This document shows, in pieces, positions 41,705 to 62,754 of a stretch of DNA of 64,000 nucleotides. The stretch's first letter is position 1. Every line of letters begins with the position of its first letter. The position numbers were made by a program, and so were the translations under genes. The notes beneath the pieces are model-generated. The model did no database searches, was not told the origin of the DNA, and was given only the letters and a program-made list of their open reading frames with translations. This DNA comes from Methanobacterium subterraneum (GTDB lineage Archaea > Methanobacteriota > Methanobacteria > Methanobacteriales > Methanobacteriaceae): positions 1,854,501-1,918,500 of the forward strand of contig NZ_CP017768.1 in assembly GCF_002813695.1 (NCBI RefSeq), read 5' to 3'.

Positions 41705-41825
41705 CTAAAATGTTCATAGAATGGTAGGATAGTTTTAATATAGAGTTTAAATAAACCATTACCTAGTATATTAATAATTATTGTTAGTTCCCGGGCCAAT
41801 CCAAGTAATGAGAGGTATAATGAAA

Positions 41826-47081
<5,256 letters not shown>

Positions 47082-47118
47082 TGGAAAATTCCAGTAAGGA
47101 GAAATTCCGTAAAAAAAT

Positions 47119-47484
47119 TTATTCTTCAGTTAAAGGATATCCACTTCTCTTCCACATCCGGATACCACCCAAGATATTGTAAACTTCCATATAACCCAAT
47201 TCCTGCATTATTATCATGGCTTTAGATGCCCTAACACCAGATCCACAGCAGATCAGGTATTTTGTTTCTTTTTCCAGCTTCTCCAGTTCTTCTATGAAGT
47301 TTTGACCATGGTAGTCTATGTTCACCGCACCCTCGATATGGCCGTTGATGAATTCTTTAGGAGTTCGGACATCCAGTATAACAAAATCAGGAACAGCCTG
47401 TACCTTTCCAATTAATTCATACGCTTCTTCAGGACTTATATTCCTAAAAATCAGTTCTTTTTCATTTTCAGAGGACTCTGCCAT
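47119..47484 (-). CDS. rhodanese-domain protein
   Basis: 121-residue single-domain sulfurtransferase. VILDVRTPKEFINGHIEGAVNIDY opens the fold and the active-site Cys is in LICCGSGVRAS, with a second Cys just before it. It carries or transfers persulfide sulfur. Convergent with the giant helicase and 127 bases downstream of the ABC ATPase gene on the same strand. A close paralogue is at 60175-60507. Confidence 0.9.
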   Translation of the reverse strand: MAESSENEKELIFRNISPEEAYELIGKVQAVPDFVILDVRTPKEFINGHIEGAVNIDYHGQNFIEELEKLEKETKYLICCGSGVRASKAMIIMQELGYMEVYNILGGIRMWKRSGYPLTEE

Positions 47485-47611
47485 GTTATCATAACCTGCC
47501 TATTTTACTTTTTCTGTCAGGTATATGTATATGGTAATGATTTCAAATAAATTAACCCTATTGAAACTACTTGAGATTGGGAGACAATAAAATCTCCTAA
47601 TGATTTTTAAA

Positions 47612-48370
47612 CTATTGAAATTTAGGGATTACCACTGGGATGCCCTCAAAATGGGTGACATACACATCAACCCCATAGGTTTCCTTTATTATCTCTGGAG
47701 TGATTACTTCCTTTCCACCGGTGGTGAACACCTGACCATCCTTCAGTATTATGAACTTATCTGAAAACCGCAGGGCCAGGTTAATGTCGTGCATTACCAC
47801 CACTGAAGCTATCTTCTGGGTAGCGGATACTTCCTTTATAATCTTCATTACTTCCAGCTGATTTTTCAAATCAAGATCACTGGTTGGCTCATCTAAAAGT
47901 AACAGTTGGGGTTCCTGAACTAATGCTCTAGCTATAACAACCTTTTGGAGCTCCCCACCACTTAATTCATTAATGTATCGCAGGGAATAGTCTTCAAGAC
48001 CCATTACCCCCAATACTTTTTCAGTTAGTTCCAAATCTTTACTGGAAACATCCCATTTGATGTAAGGTTTCCTACCTAATAAAACAGCATCGAAAACAGT
48101 TACATATCCTGTTTCTGAATTTTGGGGGACGTATCCAATTTTCTGGGCGATTTCAATGTTTTTCATCTTTTTTAGATCCCGGTCCTCCACGAATATTATT
48201 CCCTCTTTGAAGGCCAGTATTCGATTGATGCATTTCATTAGGGTGGATTTACCCGATCCATTTACACCCAGTATGGATATGAAATCGCCTTTTTCAACTT
48301 CGAAATTCACATCGCGTAACACCGGTACGCTACCATAAGAAAATTCGACCTTATTCACAGACAGAACCAT
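47612..48370 (-). CDS. metal-chelate ABC transporter ATPase (FecE/BtuD type)
   Basis: 252-residue ATPase. Walker [10 protein letters not shown], signature [16 protein letters not shown], Walker [13 protein letters not shown] and switch His MHD. It belongs to the siderophore/cobalamin importer class. The gene starts 2 bases after the permease stop with GAGGCGATA overlapping that stop, so the two are coupled. It is last in the uptake operon. Confidence 0.93.
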   Translation of the reverse strand: MVLSVNKVEFSYGSVPVLRDVNFEVEKGDFISILGVNGSGKSTLMKCINRILAFKEGIIFVEDRDLKKMKNIEIAQKIGYVPQNSETGYVTVFDAVLLGRKPYIKWDVSSKDLELTEKVLGVMGLEDYSLRYINELSGGELQKVVIARALVQEPQLLLLDEPTSDLDLKNQLEVMKIIKEVSATQKIASVVVMHDINLALRFSDKFIILKDGQVFTTGGKEVITPEIIKETYGVDVYVTHFEGIPVVIPKFQ

Positions 48371-48372
48371 TA

Positions 48373-49431
48373 TTATCGCCTCATTTTGATTATAATGTAT
48401 AGAAACATTGGAGCACCCAGGAATGCAGTTATAATACCCACTGGTAGTACTATTGGTGATAAAATCGATCGAGCAATTGTGTCAGATGCCAGTAGGACCA
48501 ATGCACCTAAAATGGCAGAAGTTGGGATTAAAAACCGGTGGTCATGGCCAATTATCCGTCTCATGATATGGGGTGCTATAAGTCCCACAAATCCAATCAC
48601 TCCCAGAAAAGCCACGGTCACTGCTGCTGTGAATGAAGATATCAACATCCCCTGTATCCGTATACGGTCAGTGTTAACTCCCAATCCCTTGGCTGTTTCT
48701 TCACCACTTTCCAGGCTGTTATAATCCCAGGCATGATACATGAAATAGATGAAGGCCGGTATCATGAGTATCAACATGATCCAGACATCATTCCATACTG
48801 CTCGACCCACGTCACCAAAGGTCCAGAATATGGTGGCTGCAACCTGGGCATCGGTGGCAAAGTACTGTAAGAACATGGTCCCCGCAGCAAACAGGGCAGT
48901 CATGGCCACTCCAGCCAGTATCATTACCTCTGGTGTTACACTGCGAACCCTGGCAATTAGCAGGATGGCAACTACCCCCAACAATGCTCCAATAAAGGCT
49001 GCTAAAACTGTGAGATAAGGATTGTTTACAATAACGGCATCAGCATGGGTGCTGTGTAACGTTCCTGCCCCGAGAACTATTATTGCAAATGCAGCCCCGA
49101 ATGCAGCCCCCTGAGATATCCCCATGGTATAAGGGCTTGCCAGGGGGTTTCTGAGAACACATTGCATTATGGCACCCTCGATACCCATGAAAATCCCGGC
49201 TATTATAGCAGCAAGTATTCTGGGAATCCTTATGTTCCATATAATAGAAGCCCCAGGTGCTTCACGGTTAAAAAGGGCATTAATTATATCATAAAATGAT
49301 AAATTAGCGGCACCGACTTTAATGGAAAGAATTATTAATAGAACCAGGGCCAAAGCTAAACCTAATACAATTAATAATTTATTTCGAGTATAAGCCCTGT
49401 AACGACTTATTGTACTATTTTCAAATGACAA
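48373..49431 (-). CDS. metal-chelate ABC transporter permease (FecCD/BtuC type)
   Basis: 352-residue integral membrane protein with about nine or ten helices and family motifs [20 protein letters not shown] and [20 protein letters not shown] with ATPase-coupling residues. The start is TTG 49431, directly after the TAA of the methyltransferase gene (49432-49434) with no gap, so translation is coupled. It moves an iron, corrinoid or other metal chelate delivered by the binding protein upstream. Confidence 0.93.
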   Translation of the reverse strand: MSFENSTISRYRAYTRNKLLIVLGLALALVLLIILSIKVGAANLSFYDIINALFNREAPGASIIWNIRIPRILAAIIAGIFMGIEGAIMQCVLRNPLASPYTMGISQGAAFGAAFAIIVLGAGTLHSTHADAVIVNNPYLTVLAAFIGALLGVVAILLIARVRSVTPEVMILAGVAMTALFAAGTMFLQYFATDAQVAATIFWTFGDVGRAVWNDVWIMLILMIPAFIYFMYHAWDYNSLESGEETAKGLGVNTDRIRIQGMLISSFTAAVTVAFLGVIGFVGLIAPHIMRRIIGHDHRFLIPTSAILGALVLLASDTIARSILSPIVLPVGIITAFLGAPMFLYIIIKMRR

Positions 49432-50481
49432 TTAACTCACTTTTTTGGATATTATAAGTTTGTTTCTGGATTTAGTGCCAAAAGACGGATTTAAATGATC
49501 TACATAATGGACATCCATTATTTCAAAGCCCAAATCCTCTAAAAATTCTGAATATTCATCAAAGGACAGATCACCCTTAAAACTATATCGGGTACTGGCC
49601 TTCAAGGATTTTTCGAAGTTTGCAAAGTTCCATTCCAGGTTATCCAGAACATCAGCCAGGGTTTGGTTTTCATTTTCAGGGAAATATTGTTTATTTATAA
49701 ATAATCCTCCCAAATTCAGGGAATTGTAAACTTTTTGAGCTATTTCAGGGTTTTTGCCACCAGGATTATAGGAAGAAAAAATAACATCGTAGGGACCCTT
49801 CAGGTCGTCTTGGTAAAAATTACCAGGGATAGTTTTAACATTGGCACCATATTTTCTAATGTACTTCTCGGTTTCCTGAGTTACAGGGGGCAGATCAAAG
49901 ACACAACAATCAAGATCAGGGTTGATTTTACTAAGGGCTATTGAGTACATGCCATGCCCTCCAGCCAGGTCAAGTAAAGTCTTTGAATCTTTAAATTCAT
50001 CATATGAATTAATTATTTCCACGGTGTCCTGCAGTTCTCCGGATATGCAGTCTTCAGCCATTACCTGGATAATGAAGGGGAAAAATGATTCTTCTTTTTT
50101 GGAGAGATTTCCTTTCAGGGTGTCATTTAGATTATTCCATTGATCTGCATTTTCTTTTAAAGATAATATGCAATTAGTTCTATCATATTTAGATTTAGAG
50201 TCCAGATATAACTTTGATAACTCTGAGTTCTGGTAAAGCTCATTTTCCTTCGTTATTAGGCCAATCTTTTCCAGGGCCTCTAAAATATAATGGGAAAATA
50301 TTGGTTCAATTTCTAATCTCTGGGAAAGTTCTTCGTAATTTACTGGTTCATTTAAATTGTCAAAAACTCCAATTTCTATGGAAGATTTTATTATATTGAA
50401 TGTTTTCAGGCCGTTGAAGGCATTTTCAACTACCTGTTGTAATTTTTCATGTGTGACATCTGGCCGTTCTAGAATGTTCAT
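49432..50481 (-). CDS. SAM-dependent O-methyltransferase-like protein in the uptake operon
   Basis: 349 residues. The N-terminal winged-helix dimerisation domain (about 20-95; [16 protein letters not shown]...[12 protein letters not shown]) is as in small-molecule O-methyltransferases. The Rossmann methyltransferase domain has [15 protein letters not shown] (SAM loop, about 170) and FDLPPV. The gene sits inside an importer operon, between the binding protein and permease and abutting the latter. It may modify the imported chelate or a related cofactor; substrate unknown. Confidence 0.82.
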   Translation of the reverse strand: MNILERPDVTHEKLQQVVENAFNGLKTFNIIKSSIEIGVFDNLNEPVNYEELSQRLEIEPIFSHYILEALEKIGLITKENELYQNSELSKLYLDSKSKYDRTNCILSLKENADQWNNLNDTLKGNLSKKEESFFPFIIQVMAEDCISGELQDTVEIINSYDEFKDSKTLLDLAGGHGMYSIALSKINPDLDCCVFDLPPVTQETEKYIRKYGANVKTIPGNFYQDDLKGPYDVIFSSYNPGGKNPEIAQKVYNSLNLGGLFINKQYFPENENQTLADVLDNLEWNFANFEKSLKASTRYSFKGDLSFDEYSEFLEDLGFEIMDVHYVDHLNPSFGTKSRNKLIISKKVS

Positions 50482-50521
50482 ATTACCACTTGAATTCCAT
50501 TAAAAAGTAGAAAAAAGAAAA

Positions 50522-51706
<1,185 letters not shown>

Positions 51707-51726
51707 TTATAAATGAATATTAGAAT

Positions 51727-51735
51727 AGTAATACT
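51727..51735. promoter_or_regulatory. AGTA-N-TACT palindrome before the binding-protein gene
   Basis: AGTAATACT, a palindrome around one base. The same nonamer occurs at 52671-52679 and 52702-52710 upstream of the FmdE-like gene. A further inverted repeat TTAGT-N4-ACTAA lies at 51742-51755. Candidate binding sites of a metal-responsive repressor. Confidence 0.4.
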
Positions 51736-51910
51736 TTAAAATTAGTTAATACTAACTTTATAAATAGCCAGGTTAAAAATAATACCCAAAACAATATCCC
51801 TAAATCTTGATGGCAAGGATTATGTATGGATTAGTAATTCCATTAACAATTCATAGCAGAAAAAAAGAATAAAGAAAATCTCTTAAAAAAAATTAATTAA
51901 AAATAAAAAA

Positions 51911-52522
51911 TTAATTTCTTGAATAATCATCAAAACAGGGTATGCAAACGAAATCATTATTTTCTACCCTAGCCCGGTGTTCGGCAACCAGTTCACCACA
52001 TTTTGAACATTTAACTGACCCAAATATCCTGGCTTTTTCCGGAATCTCAACATCCACAAACTCTATATTGAACAGTTCATCCGCAGGCATGTTCATGATT
52101 TTTTCTGAAATTGCATCCTTTCTCTTCTCAAACTCCATTTCATCTTCAGGCTTTGCTTCTCCAGAAAATGCTTTCGTTCTCACCATAGCAAATTCAGGAT
52201 CAATTTCATCAATGGCTATATTTAAAGACAGACGTAGAGATTTACCCGTGCCACGGTTTATGAATGTGTATACGTTTTTCCCATAATCTTTAAATATTAA
52301 ATTACCCTTTCCAAATGTACATCCAGTGATCACTTGAATAGCATCCACACTGCAGCTGTCATTTTCCACAATGGCCAATAACTCCTCATCAATGGCCCTA
52401 TTAGAAATTAATTTATCCGTAGCTATCTCGGCAGCTTGAATTCCTATGGCCACACCAGGACATGAATGTCCGTGAAACTCTATAACCTTTGAATATATAT
52501 CATTTTCGTTATCCATAACCAT
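51911..52522 (-). CDS. FmdE-family protein
   Basis: About 203 residues from ATG 52522, behind GGAGTTGGTG (the frame opens at TTG 52528). The FmdE core has [16 protein letters not shown] near the N-terminus with a Cys/His metal site and [22 protein letters not shown]-terminal zinc ribbon [15 protein letters not shown] follows. The family is named for a protein copurifying with molybdenum formylmethanofuran dehydrogenase, and its role is not settled. It heads the metal-chelate uptake operon here, with about 200 bases to the next gene. Confidence 0.88.
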   Translation of the reverse strand: MVMDNENDIYSKVIEFHGHSCPGVAIGIQAAEIATDKLISNRAIDEELLAIVENDSCSVDAIQVITGCTFGKGNLIFKDYGKNVYTFINRGTGKSLRLSLNIAIDEIDPEFAMVRTKAFSGEAKPEDEMEFEKRKDAISEKIMNMPADELFNIEFVDVEIPEKARIFGSVKCSKCGELVAEHRARVENNDFVCIPCFDDYSRN

Positions 52523-52528
52523 CACCAA

Positions 52529-52935
52529 CTCCGTTAAGACATTTTACTGGCTTTTAACTCTAAAGTAAACCACTTGAAATATCCATAATAACTTATTAAC
52601 CTTTTTATAAGCAATTTTTTTTAAAACTAGTTAGCAGTGATCCTTTATAAATCTTATCTAACCTAAAAGAAGTAATACTTTTTTAGGGATCCACCCCAAA
52701 TAGTAATACTCGGAGGAATAGGGAGCCAAACAATTACAGGCCTCCCCCACGTCAATATCAATATAAACTGCTGCTCCAGAAACTTATTAATTTCGGGAGT
52801 GATTTATAGGACAAGATGGTGAATGTTATGTAAGTAATGATTACTGAATTGAAGATTAGAATAAAAAATAGATATTCCCTATGAGAAATATTCAAAACCC
52901 GATAATTGAATCTAGAAATCAAGGAGATACCTAAA
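52529..52935. other. divergent regulatory region (FmdE operon / AhpD-like gene)
   Basis: About 400 bases without a gene. For the minus strand there is a TATA-like CTTATAAAAA at about 52602-52611. AGTAATACT appears at 52671-52679 and 52702-52710, 31 bases apart. A bulged hairpin GGGAGCC (52721-52727) / GGCCTCCC (52739-52746) follows. For the plus strand TTTATAAAT (52643-52651) is a possible TATA box, giving a leader of over 250 bases. No known riboswitch was recognised. Confidence 0.5.
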
Positions 52936-53376
52936 ATGGAAGAAAAAAGTCGACCAAACCGTTTTACAGAGGTTCTTGGTGAAGATGTGGATATGGCATT
53001 CAAAAAACTGGCATCCGAATTGTTAAAAGATGGTGCTCTGACCCTTAAAGATAAGAGTATCATAGGACTGGCGTGTGCAGTGGCAGTGAAATGTGATTCC
53101 TGTGTTAGGGCACATAAAAAACAGGCCCTGAAGGCAGGGGCCAGTGAAAAAGAAATTCTGGAAGCAGCAGCAGTGGCAGGGTTGGTGCGTATGGGTTCTG
53201 GTTTTAACACCGCCTACGCACTTCTAGATGACCAAGAGCCCAGTAGAAAAATACACTTTAAAACAAAAAATAATGATGAAAAGAAGCAAAATAACAGATC
53301 AGAAGAAGATAAAACAATTTCAAGGAAACCTGATGGATATCTGAAAAGTATATATGGAAAAAATGATCAGGAATAG
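52936..53376 (+). CDS. carboxymuconolactone decarboxylase / AhpD-like protein
   Basis: 146 residues from ATG 52936, behind AAGGAGA (the frame opens at 52906). The all-helical CMD domain (about 10-100) has the redox motif CDSCVRAH (CxxC with nearby His) as in AhpD, which supports peroxidase or thiol oxidoreductase activity. A charged, Lys/Asn-rich tail of about 45 residues follows and looks disordered. It stands just before the convergent tRNA-Arg gene. Confidence 0.85.
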   Translation: MEEKSRPNRFTEVLGEDVDMAFKKLASELLKDGALTLKDKSIIGLACAVAVKCDSCVRAHKKQALKAGASEKEILEAAAVAGLVRMGSGFNTAYALLDDQEPSRKIHFKTKNNDEKKQNNRSEEDKTISRKPDGYLKSIYGKNDQE

Positions 53377-53394
53377 AATTTAAGAATAAATAAG

Positions 53395-53474
<80 letters not shown>

Positions 53475-53653
53475 AAACCCACTAAATCGTAGGCAAGTTA
53501 GTTGTTAGGTGCTTTTCACTTATAAAAGTATTCGTACCCCATGAATAAACACCCCTATTTTTTATTTTACTTCAAATGAATCTGCTACATGGATCCAGTC
53601 AGACGATCCAGGAAAGTTAATCATTGGTGTCACTAAAAAAATTACCATATTTT

Positions 53654-54280
<627 letters not shown>

Positions 54281-54403
54281 ATTGGTTCACCGCTTTAGGT
54301 AATGGGAAGAACCACCATATAAATTTATCATATTGATTATGCAGATAGTATTACAATTGGGGTTTGTTAATGCTGAATGTTCATACCCCTACAATTCCCT
54401 AAT

Positions 54404-55183
54404 TTAATTGTTGTTGTAGGTTTCTTCTGTTTCCAGGAAATTATCTGATTCATTCGGAAACTCTTCTTTTTCCAGTGTTTCTCTAAAGATTAAACCATAT
54501 GCCCGGTACATGAAGAGATACATAAAGGGGTAAGCTATAAGGCAGGTTAAAACCAGCCCCACGAATGGTATTAAGGATATTAACGCCGCCCCCACTGCGA
54601 TTAGAATATAAATAACCATCAGGATAATTAACAGCATTATGTAATTTAACCAACCGATACTCTCTATTCTTCTCTTTATTTCTCCAAATCTCAGTGCTGC
54701 TCCGATTTCTCCATAGTATGCCATGTTGGATATGGCCATTACCATTATTATCCCCACGATGAGGAGAATGAACAAACCCAGGAGCATGATAAGCAATCCA
54801 AAAATTTTCGTGGCGGATGATCCTGCAAGTAGCATGACGAAGCCGGCAATTAAAACTATTACAGGGATTGTTTGGTAGATTAACGCCACTAAGAACATCT
54901 TAAGCCCATCTATGAGCATTTTACTCCACTTTTTAAATTCAGGAGGTTCAATTTCCCCCAATATGGTTGTTTTTATTGTTCTAAGTTGATATCCCATCAT
55001 CAGGAGGGAGGCTACAAGAGCAGGAATCAAAAGAAAATATAATAAGCCAGAAACACTTGTGTATAACATTATTATTTCCATTGAAAGCTGGGAAATTAAA
55101 ACGATTATACCCAGGATTAACAGACGTTTCCAGTTAGAAACTGGATACTTAAACGAATCACCAATAATTTCACCTATATCCAT
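54404..55183 (-). CDS. DUF4013 membrane protein
   Basis: 259-residue membrane protein of the DUF4013 family, common in Methanobacteriales. About six helices fall in three pairs, with the family start [26 protein letters not shown]. The C-terminal tail is charged and acidic. GGGAGTTGA precedes the ATG. Function unknown. Confidence 0.8.
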   Translation of the reverse strand: MDIGEIIGDSFKYPVSNWKRLLILGIIVLISQLSMEIIMLYTSVSGLLYFLLIPALVASLLMMGYQLRTIKTTILGEIEPPEFKKWSKMLIDGLKMFLVALIYQTIPVIVLIAGFVMLLAGSSATKIFGLLIMLLGLFILLIVGIIMVMAISNMAYYGEIGAALRFGEIKRRIESIGWLNYIMLLIILMVIYILIAVGAALISLIPFVGLVLTCLIAYPFMYLFMYRAYGLIFRETLEKEEFPNESDNFLETEETYNNN

Positions 55184-55366
55184 ATCAAATCAACTCCCAT
55201 GAAATACGAAACACACCATTAACATATTAACGTTTCCTAATTGGTTTTTACACATATAAATGTTATTGATTGAATTAAAAGTAATACAGTGTGGCTCTAA
55301 AACTTGATTAAAAAAAAATATTATTATCTATTTGTGGTGAAGCTCTGCTTAAAATTTATATTTCTT

Positions 55367-57042
<1,676 letters not shown>

Positions 57043-57058
57043 TTAATTATGGCAAATG

Positions 57059-58333
<1,275 letters not shown>

Positions 58334-58612
58334 TATGACCAGGAACTCCCCATTTACTCCAATAGATATTTGTTTTTAAAGGTGATTAAATCTTTTGGGA
58401 GTCGAGGGGAACTTACATCCCGCTGAGCAATGGAATTTATGGAGTTATGTGAATGATGAATCCCGGGTTTACTATTCCGGTGTAAGTGTTTTTAATGACT
58501 AGGGATCAAAAGGTTAGTGGTAAAGGATCGGTTGTATGAAACCTAAAATCTACCCCAAAAAATAACCATTACATTCAATTAATTTATGAAAAAAATATTT
58601 ATCGGGATTATC
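58334..58612. other. divergent intergenic region
   Basis: About 280 bases between the ThrE-type gene and hisF. No clear TATA box near hisF, repeats or short gene were recognised. Confidence 0.4.
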
Positions 58613-59437
<825 letters not shown>

Positions 59438-59505
59438 ACATCTTTTATTTAGGTTGACTAAATCCTACCTTCCAAATCTATAAATTATAATATAAGGCGA
59501 GGAAT

Positions 59506-59997
<492 letters not shown>

Positions 59998-60020
59998 TTT
60001 TTGATGTGTCGCTCTATATA

Positions 60021-60043
60021 GTGATAGCAAAATTTTGCTACAC
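60021..60043. terminator. 16-bp palindrome between convergent genes
   Basis: TAGCAAAATTTTGCTA (60025-60040) is a perfect palindrome. Adjacent GTG/CAC could extend it past one bulged A. It lies 24 bases past the hypothetical gene and before the end of the convergent rhodanese, so a shared terminator or protein-binding site is likely. Confidence 0.4.
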
Positions 60044-60174
60044 TTCTTGTTTTCAATTAACTATAACATTTCAACACCATCTCTTATCAAGGAAAGATCA
60101 ATCCCGACCTGCCCGAAAAATTGTTTTAATCTAATAAAAATACCAGTGTTTGTTTTTATAGAATGATCTAGTGA

Positions 60175-60507
60175 TTATTCCCCACTCACCATTGGCAATT
60201 TACTGATCTTCCAAGCTACAAAACCACCTAAAATATTATAAGCACCCTGGAAACCGGATTCTCTCATTTTATCCAGGAAATATCCTCCCCGGACACCAGT
60301 CTTACAGTAGATCAGATAAACCTGATCTTTATCCAGTTTCTCAGCTTTACTCTGGAACTGGTGACCATCATAATCCAGGTTCACTGCCCCGGGAATGTGT
60401 TCCTTTTTAAACTCATCATAGGGGCGGATGTCCAGTATTATAATCTCTAGTTCTTTTTCCATTAAATCAAGTGCAGTCTGAGGAGTTACGGTGATGAATT
60501 TACCCAT
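60175..60507 (-). CDS. rhodanese-domain protein (paralogue)
   Basis: About 110 residues from ATG 60507 (the frame opens at GTG 60516). IIILDIRPYDEFKKEHIPGAVNLDY and the active-site loop YCKTGVRGG mark the rhodanese fold; NILGG near the end is shared with the paralogue at 47119-47484. Sulfurtransferase or persulfide carrier; partner unknown. Confidence 0.88.
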   Translation of the reverse strand: MGKFITVTPQTALDLMEKELEIIILDIRPYDEFKKEHIPGAVNLDYDGHQFQSKAEKLDKDQVYLIYCKTGVRGGYFLDKMRESGFQGAYNILGGFVAWKISKLPMVSGE

Positions 60508-60516
60508 TTTTACCAC

Positions 60517-60753
60517 TATTTTTTTATTGTTTTAATCACCTTTCCTATTTTCTATGGCCCTCTATGATTTACCAATATTTAAAATGAATAGAAACAACTA
60601 GCTGAAAACACCTACCCCTTCCTAACCCAGGAGATTAGATCAGATTATATCCTCCCCATATTTTTAATTGTCATGATTATGTCATCATTCATGTCCAAAA
60701 ATGTGAATGTGACAAAAATTCACCCTTTTGCATCCGTAAAGTATATATGAAGG
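60517..60753. other. divergent intergenic region before the malic enzyme
   Basis: About 240 bases. It contains GTATATATGA at 60741-60750, which could be a TATA box or include an out-of-frame ATG (60747), and imperfect dyads around ATTCATGTCC...GTGAATGTGAC (60688-60715). No RNA gene recognised. Confidence 0.4.
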
Positions 60754-62550
60754 TTGAAATTATATTTATATCCCATACCAGGGGGACAATCAAATATCCC
60801 GGAGTTCCCAAAATATGGGGGGTTACAGTTTAAATCCATAGCGATTACTGTCGAAAAAGAAGGAACCAAATACATTGAAACTCATCTGAGAGGGAGTCAA
60901 CTCCTTCAATCCTCACACCTAAATAAGGGCACTGCTTTTAGTACTAAAGAAAGAGAATTATTCCATCTTATCGGACTTTTACCCCATTCTGTGGAGACTC
61001 TGGATGAACAACTCCAACGGGCCTACTGTCAGTTCTCCCTGCAGGCCGATGATCTGCAGAAAAATATTTTTCTTAACAATCTTTACAACACCAATGAAAC
61101 TCTTTTTTTCCGTCTAATCCGTGAACACATCCCGGAAATGATGCCCATTGTCTACACACCCACTGCGGGTCTGGCCATCCAACGTTACAGTGATGAATTC
61201 CGGAAACCCCGTGGAATCTACCTTTCCTACCCTGAAAGGGAGCATGTTGATGAAATCCTGAGTCAATGGGATGATGACAAAATCGATCTGATTGTTTTAA
61301 CTGATTCTGAGCAGATACTGGGTATCGGTGATCAGGGTGCCAATGGAATAGGTATTTCAGTTGCAAAACTGGTGGTTTACACCCTATGTGCCGGTATCAA
61401 TCCCCGGAGAATGCTACCCATTATGATTGATGTTGGTACCAATAATCCGGACTTACTGGAAGATCCATTCTATTTAGGCTGGCGTCATCCACGTATCAGC
61501 CCTAAAGAATACCATAAATTTGTGGAAAATGTGGTTAATGCCATAAATGAGAAGTTTCCCCATGTTTTCCTCCAGTGGGAGGATTTCGGTAAGAAAAATG
61601 CTAGGTATCACTTGGATCGTTACCAGGATGTGATGTGCACCTTCAATGATGATATACAGGGTACCGGGGCTGTTGCCATGGCCGCTCTCCTGAATGCTTT
61701 GAAAATAACCGGTACCCAACTATCTAATCATCGGGTGCTTATCTATGGTGCTGGAACTGCTGGTTGTGGTATAGCTGATGAACTATGGAGACAGATGGTA
61801 AAGGAAGGCCTTAATCACCAGGAAGCCTATGATCATTTCTATCTGATGGATCGTGAGGGCCTGGTAACCGGGGCCCGGGACAAAATTGACTACTTCAAAG
61901 CACCGTACGCCTGCAGTTCAACAGAACCCAGTGAATGGGATCCGGGAGATGATCCCCGGGAACTTCTGGATGTGGTGCGTAATGTGCAGCCCACCATCCT
62001 CATTGGCACCAGCACAGTGCAGGGGGCTTTCACCCGCGAGGTGGTAACCACCATGGCATCCCAGATTGAAAGGCCGATAATATTCCCTTTATCCAATCCA
62101 TTAACCCTAACTGAAGCCAAACCAGAAGATATTATCAGATGGACTGGGGGTCGTGCACTGGTGGCCACTGGCAGTCCTTTTAGTGATGTAGAATTCAGGC
62201 AGAAATCTTATCCAGTGGCCCAGTGCAATAATGCTCTGATATTCCCGGGGCTGGGCTTGGGTGTTGTCAGCAGCCAGGCAGCGAGGGTGACTGCGAGTAT
62301 GATGGATGCTGCCATCGTCGAACTGGCCAGTTCCGCCCAATTGAATGAGGATAACACCCGATTGCTTCCCGAAGTTTCCAGGTTAATGGATGTGAGTAAA
62401 GATATTGGGGTGGCCGTGGCCAGGCAGGCCATACTGGAAGGAGTTGCCCGGAAAAGAGTGAATGGTAACATTGAAGCACTAGTGGAAAACAATATGTGGG
62501 AACCGGTTTACATACCTTACAAGCCACTGGTAGTTATAAACTCTAAATAA
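60754..62550 (+). CDS. NAD(P)-dependent malic enzyme (long form)
   Basis: 598-residue oxidative decarboxylase, malate to pyruvate plus CO2. LLQSSHLNKGTAFSTKERELFHLIGLLP and IVYTPTAGLAIQRYS are family landmarks. Catalytic and metal-binding regions are DLIVLTDSEQILGIGDQGANGIGI, QWEDFGKKNA, TFNDDIQGTGAV and the nucleotide loop YGAGTAGCGIADEL. The first about 50 residues (from TTG 60754) do not match the usual start and no good Shine-Dalgarno site is seen, so the N-terminus is uncertain. Long-form malic enzyme is not typical of methanogens and may be acquired. Confidence 0.9.
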   Translation: MKLYLYPIPGGQSNIPEFPKYGGLQFKSIAITVEKEGTKYIETHLRGSQLLQSSHLNKGTAFSTKERELFHLIGLLPHSVETLDEQLQRAYCQFSLQADDLQKNIFLNNLYNTNETLFFRLIREHIPEMMPIVYTPTAGLAIQRYSDEFRKPRGIYLSYPEREHVDEILSQWDDDKIDLIVLTDSEQILGIGDQGANGIGISVAKLVVYTLCAGINPRRMLPIMIDVGTNNPDLLEDPFYLGWRHPRISPKEYHKFVENVVNAINEKFPHVFLQWEDFGKKNARYHLDRYQDVMCTFNDDIQGTGAVAMAALLNALKITGTQLSNHRVLIYGAGTAGCGIADELWRQMVKEGLNHQEAYDHFYLMDREGLVTGARDKIDYFKAPYACSSTEPSEWDPGDDPRELLDVVRNVQPTILIGTSTVQGAFTREVVTTMASQIERPIIFPLSNPLTLTEAKPEDIIRWTGGRALVATGSPFSDVEFRQKSYPVAQCNNALIFPGLGLGVVSSQAARVTASMMDAAIVELASSAQLNEDNTRLLPEVSRLMDVSKDIGVAVARQAILEGVARKRVNGNIEALVENNMWEPVYIPYKPLVVINSK

Positions 62551-62754
62551 TGATTTGTTCTGGTAAATTAAAATGAAATTAATCCAAGAAATACTTATTT
62601 TTCAAGATGAGGATTTTTATAGATGGAAAAAATGATTAATAGCCCCCATTAACGTTACCTGACAATTAGGAATATTAAGTGAGATAATCATAAATCATAA
62701 TTAATTCTGTGATTTAATAATTTAGAATTTGATCAATAAAAGAAGGTTAAAAAC

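Noticed and set aside
41781..41825. TTG start at 41781 for the giant helicase
   Set aside because: No Shine-Dalgarno site there, whereas GAGGT sits nine bases before ATG 41826.
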